NCBI GenBank assembly: GCA_964444825.1
Contig: CAYUIS010000102.1
Coordinates: 1 to 18,917, forward strand
Reading direction: 5' to 3'
From: CAYUIS01 sp964444825
Lineage (GTDB): Bacteria > Chloroflexota > Anaerolineae > B4-G1
Length of the DNA: 18,917 bases
The notes below the pieces were generated by a model. The model was not told the DNA's origin, ran no database searches, and was given only the letters and a program-made list of their open reading frames with translations. Of the stretch, positions 7,008 through 13,857 are shown piece by piece. The translations under genes and the position numbers were made by a program. Each line of letters begins with the position of its first letter. Within the stretch, counting starts at the first letter, position 1.

Positions 7008-7038
7008 TTGACTCTCCCCTTGCTAGAGGGTGTATAAT
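7008..7038 (+). promoter_or_regulatory. Promoter P2 of the AlkD-radical SAM cassette
   Basis: TTGACT (7008-7013) and a perfect TATAAT (7033-7038) separated by 19 bases, slightly long. Start is expected near 7045. Since the -10 box covers an upstream in-frame GTG at 7030, that GTG cannot be the start for transcripts from P2, which supports the later GTG at 7132. Confidence 0.55.
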
Positions 7039-7131
7039 GGAGCAGAGGGCCGGTTGCTTCGACGTAGGTTTGCTCTGCGGCGGCTGGGGGCGGATTGTCC
7101 TGGAGCTGCGAGTGGAGGATTGTTTAGAGAC

Positions 7132-7866
7132 GTGAAGACCAAAGAGGCCAGAGAACTAGGGAAGGAGATTGCCACGCTCGTCCAGGCAAGCAGAATCGTC
7201 GAGGCCTACGAGCGGTTAGCTCCGGTTCTCGCCGAGCGCTGTAAGTTCGATATGCTCAGGCGGATCGGCGAGCCCATTGGCGCAGGCCCGCGTGAGCACG
7301 TGGATGCCTTCCTGGACCTCATTGCGAATGACAGGACTGAGGGAGGCTGGGTGGTGATCGCCAAGGCACTAGAGCAAACGCTGGACCGAGACCTGCCAGG
7401 CGCACTTGCCCGCTGCCGAGATTTTATCATCGCTGCCGACATCTGGTACGCGGCGGACACGTTTGGCGAAGGGGTCGTTGGCCAGGCCCTGGTGACACAG
7501 TTGCAGCCGACGCTGGATCTGCTCACACCCTGGCGGGAGGACCCCAACCCCTGGGTACGTCGGGCCGTCGGCACCAGCATCCACTTTTGGGCCAAGCGCT
7601 CACGCGGTGCAATAGAGCACATTCCCCAGGCAGAGGTACTCCTGGCCTTCCTGGAGCCGATGTTCGAAGAATGGGATATGATCGCCGTCAAGGGCGTGGG
7701 CTGGGGTCTAAAGACGATGGGTCGGTTGTATCCCGAACTGGTGACAGAGTGGCTGGCCGAACAGGTCGTTCCCAGTGAGCGGCGTTTTCGGGCCTTGATG
7801 TTGCGCAAGGCGCTCACGTACCTCTCGGACGAGCAGCGCGCCTGCGTCACCGGGCACAACGGGTGA
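7132..7866 (+). CDS. AlkD-like HEAT-repeat protein (DNA alkylation repair family)
   Basis: 244 residues from the GTG at 7132, with GGAGGA 12 bases upstream. An in-frame GTG at 7030 would add 34 residues but overlaps promoter P2. The protein is nearly all helical, and residues about 140-160 carry WVRRAVGTSIHFWAKR, followed at about 180-210 by FEEWDMIAVKGVGWGLKTMGRLYPE. Both resemble the helical repeats of the AlkD family, which bind damaged DNA on a concave HEAT surface and excise bulky or cationic alkylpurines. I cannot confirm the catalytic Asp, so it may be a DNA-binding protein without glycosylase activity. It leads a four-gene cassette: the radical SAM gene starts 22 bases later. A role in recognising modified DNA is inferred. 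Confidence 0.75.
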   Translation: MKTKEARELGKEIATLVQASRIVEAYERLAPVLAERCKFDMLRRIGEPIGAGPREHVDAFLDLIANDRTEGGWVVIAKALEQTLDRDLPGALARCRDFIIAADIWYAADTFGEGVVGQALVTQLQPTLDLLTPWREDPNPWVRRAVGTSIHFWAKRSRGAIEHIPQAEVLLAFLEPMFEEWDMIAVKGVGWGLKTMGRLYPELVTEWLAEQVVPSERRFRALMLRKALTYLSDEQRACVTGHNG

Positions 7867-7888
7867 TGGGGGTCCAGAGGGGCCTCAA

Positions 7889-9034
7889 ATGGAACTGGAA
7901 TTCCAAGAGTACCGCGCCCACAAGATCGTCAACGTCCACAAACACGTGGACGGTCCCTGGTTCTGGGGCAAGTACACGGCCCATCCCTACGTCGGATGCC
8001 GCAGCGGCTGCGAGTTTTGCTACGTCCGGGGCAGCCGCTATCTGGGGCGGCGCGATCCCGACACGTTCGACACCTTGATCCAGGTCAAGGTCAACGCCGT
8101 CGAGTTGCTGCGGAAGGAGCTCTCCCAACTGACGCACGAGGTGATCTCGTGCGGCGATTGGCAGCGCCCGGCCGAGGATCGCTATCGGCTGTCCCGTGGC
8201 ATGCTGGAAATGGTGCTCGACCTGGGTTTTCCCCTGTATATCAACGAACGCTCGCCGCTGGTCACCCGCGACCTGGACCTGTTGATGGAGATCAATCGGA
8301 AGGCCTGGGTGGGGGTGGCCTTTAGTATCAGCAGCGTCGATCCGGCCCTGAAGCAGGCTTTCGAGCCTCACAGTCCAGGGCTAAAGAGCCGCCTTCAGGC
8401 AATGCGGGAGCTGGCGGACGGCGGTATCCTGGTTGGCGCCTCTATGATGCCCGTGCTCCCGTTCGTGGGTGACGACGAAAAACACCTGGAGGATACCATA
8501 CGCGCCATCAAGGATCATGGGGGATCGTTTGTGCTGGGCGGCGGGCTGACGATGGACGGCGTCCAGGCCAAACGGACGCTGGCGGCTGCCTGCCGCTACG
8601 ATCCGGCACAGGAGGAGCGCTGGCGCAAGCTGTACGATTGGGAGGTGGAAGGTAAACCGAACTACAGTACACCCTCGCCCTACAACGCCCGGCTGGGTCT
8701 GTTGATCCGTGAGCTATGCGCCCGGCACGGGATACTGGACCGAATGCCACGCTACGTCAAACCCGGCCCGCTGGCAATAAACAAGCGTATCGCCGAGCGG
8801 CTGTTCCTCAAGACCTACGACCTGGAGCTTGAGCAGGCCAAACCGTATCGTCTGTGGGCCTACCGCAAGGCGGCCTGGGCAGTGGATGAATGGCCGGAAA
8901 GCATCGCCGATCTGTTCGGGGCCCGGGGCGAGGCGGGCCTGCGGGAACTCCCCGGCGTCGGCAAGAGCCTTGCTAGGCAGATCGGGGAATGGTTGCAGGA
9001 GACAAGGGTGGATCTGGAAGGAGACGACCGATGA
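7889..9034 (+). CDS. Radical SAM protein, spore-photoproduct-lyase-like, with C-terminal HhH module
   Basis: 381 residues, ATG with AGAGGGG 6 bases upstream. The radical SAM cluster motif CX3CX2C is at Cys37, Cys41 and Cys44 within GCRSGCEFCYVRG, so it should bind a [4Fe-4S] cluster and make a 5'-deoxyadenosyl radical. The core (about 30-260) resembles SplB/Rv2578c-type proteins, whose best-known member repairs the thymine spore photoproduct. The last about 60 residues (about 318-375) read like a helix-hairpin-helix pair, with WAYRKAA, a Pro/Ile-rich turn and LRELPGVGKSLARQI, close to the N-terminal domain of family X polymerases. That fusion points to DNA as substrate. Its stop overlaps the next AlkD-like gene (ATGA), and another AlkD-like gene precedes it. 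Whether it repairs, modifies or cross-links DNA is unknown. Confidence 0.82.
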   Translation: MELEFQEYRAHKIVNVHKHVDGPWFWGKYTAHPYVGCRSGCEFCYVRGSRYLGRRDPDTFDTLIQVKVNAVELLRKELSQLTHEVISCGDWQRPAEDRYRLSRGMLEMVLDLGFPLYINERSPLVTRDLDLLMEINRKAWVGVAFSISSVDPALKQAFEPHSPGLKSRLQAMRELADGGILVGASMMPVLPFVGDDEKHLEDTIRAIKDHGGSFVLGGGLTMDGVQAKRTLAAACRYDPAQEERWRKLYDWEVEGKPNYSTPSPYNARLGLLIRELCARHGILDRMPRYVKPGPLAINKRIAERLFLKTYDLELEQAKPYRLWAYRKAAWAVDEWPESIADLFGARGEAGLRELPGVGKSLARQIGEWLQETRVDLEGDDR

Positions 9035-9906
9035 CCAAGACCGACATCCCGACACAGGTGAGCGTTATACTGATGGCCTACGATCCAACCGCACTACATC
9101 CTGCCGCCGACGCGCTGCGCGAGCTGTGGCTCCAGTTCGAGCCCAAGAGCATCGAGGCGATCAAGGCTGAGCAGCGGGAGCAGCAAGAGACGGTCGGTAT
9201 CCCCGTCCCCGTGCTCAAATCGATTGGTAAGGCGGTCGGCAAGGTCGCCCGAAAGCGCGTGGAGGACTTTTTTGCCTTGGCGCGCCTGCTGTGGGATGAG
9301 TACGGTCGCGAGGGCCGCGTTGTGGCGGTGCACTTTCTCGGGCCTATGGAACTCGCCGATCCCGAGACCATCGTGCCCCTGCTGATCGACATGTGTCGCA
9401 CCTGCCTGACCTGGGAGGACGCCGATCAATTCGCCATGTACGCCCTGGAACCGATCATACGTCGGGAGCCAGAGACGTGGCTCCCGGCCGTGGAACCCTG
9501 GTTGCGCGATGAGAACAAGTGGGTGCGCAGAGCTGGTATCACCGTCATCGGTCGCCTGGCGATGAAGCGGCCCGCCCTCTCCCCCCGCTGCCTGGAACTG
9601 GCCGAGCGATTGCTGCTCGACGAAGAGGTTGACGTCAAGCGGGCCGTCAGTTTTGCCATCCGCCTCACCGCCCGCGGAGATGCCGCCGCTGTGCGCGACT
9701 TATTGGCTCGCCACATCCCACCCCAAGACGCAGCCGCTACCTGGGTGCTCTGCGACGTCATCCGCAGTATGGGCAAAACACTGCTGCCAGAACTCACGAC
9801 GCTGCTCCCTCGCTACGAGCAATGGGCCGCCGATCCAACGTTGAGCGCCAGGGACCGCCGCTCCGTCGAGAGTGCGGTCAAGACCCTGAGAAAGGTGCAG
9901 GCGTGA
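9031..9906 (+). CDS. Second AlkD-like HEAT-repeat protein (DNA alkylation repair family)
   Basis: 291 residues from the ATG at 9031, which overlaps the radical SAM stop and has AAGGAG upstream; a start at 8989 would lie deep in that gene and lacks a site. The N-terminal third has the AlkD opening pattern: a helix with RELWLQFEP, then ETVGIPVPVLKSIGKAVGK, followed by a helix with LARLLWDEYGREGRVVAVHFLG. Residues about 165-180 have DENKWVRRAGITVIGRLA, paralleling WVRRA in the first AlkD-like gene. The C-terminal part continues as HEAT-like repeats (about 195-285). AlkD homologues release N3/N7-alkylpurines without base flipping. The two AlkD-like proteins here differ enough that they may form a heterodimer or divide recognition between strands; this is inference. 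It ends with a GTGA overlap into the next gene. Confidence 0.78.
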   Translation: MTKTDIPTQVSVILMAYDPTALHPAADALRELWLQFEPKSIEAIKAEQREQQETVGIPVPVLKSIGKAVGKVARKRVEDFFALARLLWDEYGREGRVVAVHFLGPMELADPETIVPLLIDMCRTCLTWEDADQFAMYALEPIIRREPETWLPAVEPWLRDENKWVRRAGITVIGRLAMKRPALSPRCLELAERLLLDEEVDVKRAVSFAIRLTARGDAAAVRDLLARHIPPQDAAATWVLCDVIRSMGKTLLPELTTLLPRYEQWAADPTLSARDRRSVESAVKTLRKVQA

Positions 9907-10439
9907 GCCGAATGAGCAATTGGCAAGCCCAACTCAAAGCCGATCCTCTCCCCTGGCTTCTGGAGCCAGACGAGGCCAACCCGGCCGTGCGCTACCTGGC
10001 CCTGCGCGATCTCCTCGACCGGTCCGCTGACGACCCAGAGGTCGTTGCTGCTTGTGCACAGATGATGCGCACCGGCCCGGTCCCCGCCCTCCTAGACGCC
10101 CAGCACCCGGATGGCTACTGGATCAAGCGCGACTATTACCTCCCCAGACACCAGGGCACCCTCTGGACGTTGACTGTCCTGGGCGACCTGGGATTGAAGG
10201 CCGACGAGGAGCACGTGCAGCGGGGCTGCGAGTATATGTTCACGGTCCAATGTGAGAACGGTCCGTTTTGTCGCCGCCGCCGGATTTCGGGCCAAGGAAC
10301 GGTCTGGCAAGAGCATCCTGAACCCTGCACCCACGCGCGCATCGTGCGCTTCCTCATTCAGTTCGGCTACAGCGATGATCCTCGCGTGCGCAAGGCCATC
10401 GATTGGCTCATAGCCACCCAACGGGACGATGGGATGTGA
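9903..10439 (+). pseudogene. Alpha-toroid (squalene-cyclase/prenyltransferase-like) protein, N-terminal part before an in-frame TGA
   Basis: The frame opens at GTG 9903, overlapping the previous stop, with AAAGG 7 bases upstream; an ATG at 9912 also fits the usual family start. It runs to TGA at 10437-10439, 178 residues. Segments such as DPLPWLLEPDEANPAVRYLALRD and VRKAIDWLIATQRDDG are typical of small proteins with terpenoid-cyclase-type alpha/alpha-toroid repeats, sometimes labelled squalene-hopene cyclase-like. No DXDD cyclase acid motif is seen, so catalysis as a cyclase is unlikely. The reading frame continues directly after the TGA without a shift, so one base (probably TGG Trp to TGA) splits the gene. 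This is a recent nonsense mutation, a read-through site, or a sequencing error. Confidence 0.72.
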
Positions 10440-10883
10440 TTCTGCGGCAGCGTGGAGCGCCGTGGCTGCATCCGAGCCACGCTCGACGTGCTGCGTGTTG
10501 CGATCCTAGACCCATCGACCGCTGCCCACGAGGGAATCGCCCAGGCCGCCACCGTCGTCTGTGATCTACTGATGGAGCCGCGTATGAGTCGCTATCACGT
10601 CGGACCCACCTGGGGTACGTGGGAGGCCCTGGACTACCCTCACTTCGGCCTCGGCGTCATCCCCGCCCTTGATGCCCTGGCACGACTTGGCTACACACCT
10701 GGGCAGCCCAATGTTGCCGCCGCGGTCGAGTATCTGCTGAGCCGGCAGCTACCCAATGGCGCCTGGCCACAGGATCAAAGTGTATACCGCCCGCCTTTCG
10801 CCGTAGGTTCACCAGGCCAGCCCAGCAAATGGCTGACGCTGGATGCGTTGCGGGTGGTAAAACTGCTCTCCGGCCAAGACTGA
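10440..10883 (+). pseudogene. Alpha-toroid protein, C-terminal part after the in-frame TGA
   Basis: This is the same reading frame as the preceding part and reaches TGA at 10881-10883, 147 codons. The protein continues with the repeat pattern: FCGSVERRGCIRATLDVLRVA, then HFGLGVIPALDALARLGY, VEYLLSRQLPNGAWPQ and finally PSKWLTLDALRVVKLL, which matches the usual C-terminus of these toroid proteins. An in-frame GTG at 10452 could allow re-initiation, but no good ribosome binding site stands before it. Coding quality is kept right up to the natural end, which argues for a very recent lesion or read-through rather than old decay. The complete protein would have about 325 residues. It ends the four-gene cassette; the next gene is convergent, 59 bases away. 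Confidence 0.7.
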
Positions 10884-10942
10884 AACGAGGCGCAGCGATG
10901 ATGCTGAAGGCCGCCATCTGAGAGGGGTTAGGAGACTGCCTT

Positions 10943-12205
10943 TCAGCTCTGCTCTGCCGGTTGGGCAACCGGCCGGTCTGCTCTAAGTAGCACCCCGATC
11001 GAGAGCGCTCCGAGCACAGCGGCCCCGCCTGCCAGGCTCGCCGGCCCGAATCGGTCCAATGCAATGCCCCCCCATAATTGCCCGATGACGCCACCCAGGG
11101 CGAACACCGTCGAAGTGATGGACTGAAGACGGGCCTGAAAGATCGGCTCCGCCTGAAGCCGCACGCGGCTCGTGTTCCAGACCACCTCCGCGAATACGGC
11201 GAAACCAATAGTCGCCAGCGGCAGCGCCGCGATCAAGCTCACCGGCACGATCGCAAACAGCACCAGCGCCGCTGCGACGGCAAGGCCGTACGACGCATAG
11301 CGGCGGATGGGGGTATCGCCTTCGCCGTGCGAGCCGGCATAGACTGCGCCCAGGAGCGCCCCCAGGCTGGCTGATGCTGCCAGCAGGCCCAGGCTGACGA
11401 TCGACCCGCCACGTCGGTGCACGATGGCAGCCAGCAGACCAATGGCTGGCGTGGCGGCTATTACGGTGACCAAGGTCAACAGGAGCGGATGGAGCAGCCC
11501 GGGCTGGCGGGCCTGGTAGACGATCCCATCCCTCACATCCAGGAACAATCGTCGCGCCGCTAGTCTCTCAGGCCTGTCCCCCGTCCCCGGCTCTGACCGA
11601 GGCAGAAACCACAGGCTGCCCGCCGCGACCGAGTAGCTAAGCCCGTTGAGCAGAAAGGCGATCGGCAGCCCAACCAGTCCCAATAGCGCGCTTCCGGCCG
11701 CGTTTACCACCATCATAGCCGTGGTCTCGGTCATCGAGTTGAGTGCGACCGCGGAGCGCACCTCGTCGGCTGGAACCGCTTGGGTGAGCACCACCTTGTA
11801 CGCCGGGCGTGAGAGCGTCCAGATCGTCCCACTGGTCAGCGCCCAGGCGTAGATGTGCCAGGGAGCGATGCGCTCGGTCTGCACCAGTGCGGCGACGGCC
11901 GCGGCGGCGGCCGCCCCCACCAGTTGTCCGATGATGAGCAGCCGCCGCCGGTCCACATGATCTGCTATGGCTCCCCCCGCCGGCATGAGCAACTGAGGCA
12001 ATGACGACAGGATCGAGATACCCCCTACTGCCAGAGCCGAGGAACCCGTCATGGTCGCCACCAGCCAGGCCTGCGCCAGCTCCTGCAGGCGGTCGCCTGC
12101 GTAGGAGGCTCCCATCCCCGTCCACAGCAGTCGAAATCGCCCCCGTCGCAGAGGCGACAACAACCCGGGTCTCTTCACACACCGTCTCTCAAAAGGATCC
12201 GTCAA
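10943..12205 (-). CDS. MFS transporter, MefA/EntS-like (MFS_3) exporter
   Basis: 420 residues with about 12 hydrophobic segments. Motif A is GGAIADHVDRRRLL (about residues 78-91), and the second half has a long cytoplasmic loop (about 205-225). It looks like the same broad exporter group as the first MFS protein in the window but is clearly diverged, so this is not a recent duplication. The frame opens at TTG 12205, overlapping the kinase gene by 17 bases, with AAGG upstream; GTG at 12178 is a possible alternative start. It is the last gene of the EthD-kinase-MFS operon. A perfect GCCGGTTG/CAACCGGC inverted repeat (10956-10973) lies in its final codons, without a T-run. Drug export is probable; substrate unknown. 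Confidence 0.87.
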   Translation of the reverse strand: MTDPFERRCVKRPGLLSPLRRGRFRLLWTGMGASYAGDRLQELAQAWLVATMTGSSALAVGGISILSSLPQLLMPAGGAIADHVDRRRLLIIGQLVGAAAAAAVAALVQTERIAPWHIYAWALTSGTIWTLSRPAYKVVLTQAVPADEVRSAVALNSMTETTAMMVVNAAGSALLGLVGLPIAFLLNGLSYSVAAGSLWFLPRSEPGTGDRPERLAARRLFLDVRDGIVYQARQPGLLHPLLLTLVTVIAATPAIGLLAAIVHRRGGSIVSLGLLAASASLGALLGAVYAGSHGEGDTPIRRYASYGLAVAAALVLFAIVPVSLIAALPLATIGFAVFAEVVWNTSRVRLQAEPIFQARLQSITSTVFALGGVIGQLWGGIALDRFGPASLAGGAAVLGALSIGVLLRADRPVAQPAEQS

Positions 12206-13358
12206 GCACAGCCTTCAGTCTGTGCACCTGCTCGTATTCATACTGAAAGAAGGCCAGTTGCGCGGCGGTTTTTTCGGCGTCTTCTTCCATCGAGTGCCCC
12301 ATCGCCTCTTCGACGGCCGCGTGATGCCCCTCGTCCAGCATCCAGGGGATCATCTCTCCGACGAATCCGCCGACGGCGTAACGCCAGTATAGCGTCGCCG
12401 CATAACCGAACCGCACCAGGTCAGGATTGCCCCGCCAGCCAGCATCGTGCAACCCCTCCAGGTAGCCCTCGAGCACGATCCTCTCGAGTTCAAGCTCCTC
12501 TGTGGGGCTGACGGCGCCAAAGGCGACGCTGCCGTTAACCAGCGGTGCGATCTCCTCTCCCACCGCCGCGATCCCGAGAAAAGACCAATCCACTGCCACC
12601 ACCTGGTCGCTCCCATCAGCGGCGCGCCGTGAGAAAAGGTTGCGGCGGAAGGCGTCGAGGTGGCACAGGGTCTGCGGAAGATGCTCGATCGTCTCCAGGA
12701 TATCGTGTCGTTCTTCCCAGATCTCCTGGATAAACTCGGCGCTGATGCCAGGCAAGGCACGCTGGATCAGCGGGTGATCCATAGAGTTGAGCAGTAGCTC
12801 CACGGCGGGGGCGGCGCTTTCCAGGTACTGGCGCAGATGCTTCCTGGTCAACCAGTGATCGTCCGGCAACGGCTTTCCTGTCAGGTAGGTGCCGTTGAAC
12901 TGTCCCAGGCAGCGGGCGACGCTGCCGTAGTACTCCAGGGGCCACCGTTCGTGGACCTCGTCCCTCACCTCCTCCATCCAGATCCAGGTTGTGCCGTCCC
13001 GGTGTTCACCCGCCCCATAACAGCGCGGGGGCACCAACCCGCCCGGCAGGTTGTCCAGCAGCCCCGATTGGTAGGCCAGCATCTCCCGCTTCCAGTGCCG
13101 CCAATGATGGGGAGTCGCTCGGCTATCCGGCGTTTCCCGGGCCACCTTGAGAATCAGCGTCCAGGGTAGCGCCTCGCCATTTGCCGGCCCGTTCCCGGAG
13201 AAGCGGTACACGCCGGAGGACATATCGATCCCCCCGACGACCGGTTCGCAACGCCATCCGTCGACCTCGACGTCAGCGCGGTCCAGCACCTGTTGGACGA
13301 ACGGCGTCAGCGTCATCTGGTCGATGTCTTCGAGTTGCTCTTCGATGCGGTTAGCCAT
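12189..13358 (-). CDS. APH-fold phosphotransferase (aminoglycoside phosphotransferase-like kinase)
   Basis: 389 residues, ATG with AGGAGGG upstream. It shows the APH kinase pattern: ATP-binding Lys71 in LILKVAR, Glu92 in the following helix, a hinge-like WIWMEEV (about 125-131), the catalytic HLDAFRRN (His233, Asp235, Asn240) and the metal-binding Asp257 in VAVDWSF. All key residues are present, so it should be active. Relatives phosphorylate aminoglycosides, macrolides, choline, homoserine or other small molecules; the long helical C-terminus (about 265-389) that forms the substrate pocket is not diagnostic. It follows the EthD gene by 15 bases and overlaps the MFS exporter gene by 17 bases. 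Modification of a toxic compound before export is a reasonable inference, not proof of drug resistance. Confidence 0.85.
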   Translation of the reverse strand: MANRIEEQLEDIDQMTLTPFVQQVLDRADVEVDGWRCEPVVGGIDMSSGVYRFSGNGPANGEALPWTLILKVARETPDSRATPHHWRHWKREMLAYQSGLLDNLPGGLVPPRCYGAGEHRDGTTWIWMEEVRDEVHERWPLEYYGSVARCLGQFNGTYLTGKPLPDDHWLTRKHLRQYLESAAPAVELLLNSMDHPLIQRALPGISAEFIQEIWEERHDILETIEHLPQTLCHLDAFRRNLFSRRAADGSDQVVAVDWSFLGIAAVGEEIAPLVNGSVAFGAVSPTEELELERIVLEGYLEGLHDAGWRGNPDLVRFGYAATLYWRYAVGGFVGEMIPWMLDEGHHAAVEEAMGHSMEEDAEKTAAQLAFFQYEYEQVHRLKAVLDGSF

Positions 13359-13373
13359 AATCCCTCCTGGCGA

Positions 13374-13691
13374 CTAAGTGACCGTCTCCTCGGTACAGAT
13401 GAATGAGATGGGCGCACCGCCCGTGGAGATGGATACCGCATGCGCCCCCAATTCCTGCGCGACCTGTGGGGGAAAGCCCTCCTGCAAGGCCTCCACCGAG
13501 GGGAAATAGAGCTCCGCTATCATATAGAAAGGCGGCGTTCCTTCCGGCGCTCCGATTGCTCTCGATACCACATACTTGACCACATTCGGTACCTTTTCGG
13601 CCACCAGGGGCACGTGCTCGTCCATATAGGCTCTCTCAAAAGCCTCAACGTCCTCTGGATACGGATATAATACCACGAGTTTCACGCTCAT
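13374..13691 (-). CDS. EthD-domain protein
   Basis: 105 residues with the EthD ferredoxin-like fold: strand VKLVVLYPYPEDVEAFERAYMDEHVPLV at the N-terminus (about 3-30), including the family's Tyr and the HxPL pair, and the later strand MIAELYFPSVEALQEGF (about 57-73). EthD-like dimers include small oxygenases, cyclases and decarboxylases of aromatic or polyketide compounds, and accessory factors. It is the first gene of the minus-strand operon, with a strong AAGGAGG site before its ATG. It stands 15 bases before the kinase gene. With a kinase and an exporter it suggests handling of an aromatic or polyketide-like compound. Substrate unknown. Confidence 0.85.
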   Translation of the reverse strand: MSVKLVVLYPYPEDVEAFERAYMDEHVPLVAEKVPNVVKYVVSRAIGAPEGTPPFYMIAELYFPSVEALQEGFPPQVAQELGAHAVSISTGGAPISFICTEETVT

Positions 13692-13722
13692 GTTATTTTG
13701 CCTCCTTCATCTTTTGCTAGAT

Positions 13723-13780
13723 CGGTTCTGTTTCGCCTATAGTATACCCCACAACCGTTCCGAGAGCGTTCCCAGAACCG
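13723..13780. promoter_or_regulatory. Divergent control region with CGTTCC repeats and a GTTC-CCA-GAAC dyad
   Basis: Between the EthD operon and the large regulator are direct repeats of CGTTCC (13756-13761 and 13767-13772) spaced 11 bp, one helical turn. A GTTC-CCA-GAAC dyad lies at 13768-13778, and a distant inverted pair CGGTTCT (13723-13729)/AGAACCG (13774-13780) spans the region. A TATACT on the minus strand (13741-13746) may be the -10 box for the EthD operon, but I see no good -35 box, as expected for an activator-dependent promoter. The divergent BTAD regulator is a candidate to bind here. Confidence 0.45.
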
Positions 13781-13809
13781 CTCCAAAGCGGATTGCGTAA
13801 CTGATTCGA

Positions 13810-13838
13810 TTGGTTATTATCCGTGTTGCCAGTATAAT
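13810..13838 (+). promoter_or_regulatory. Promoter of the BTAD-ATPase-TPR regulator
   Basis: TTGGTT (13810-13815), 17-base spacer and a perfect TATAAT (13833-13838). Start would fall near 13845, leaving only about 13 bases of leader before the ATG at 13858, with the AGGGGAG site inside it. Confidence 0.6.
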
Positions 13839-13857
13839 TGTCGGCAGGGGAGTCTCC

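Noticed and set aside
8989..9030. Upstream start for the second AlkD-like protein
   Set aside because: It would add a Gly/Arg-rich lead inside the radical SAM gene without a ribosome site; ATG 9031 has AAGGAG and the typical ATGA overlap.
10437..10484. Selenoprotein reading of the in-frame TGA
   Set aside because: The stem-loop lacks the GU-containing apical loop and bulged U known from bacterial SECIS elements, and a Trp codon lesion explains the site more simply. Kept only as a test in the findings.
10956..10973. GCCGGTTG/CAACCGGC inverted repeat as a bidirectional terminator between convergent genes
   Set aside because: The stem has only a 2-base centre and no T-run on either strand, and it is inside the MFS coding sequence. 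It may be only a coding coincidence.
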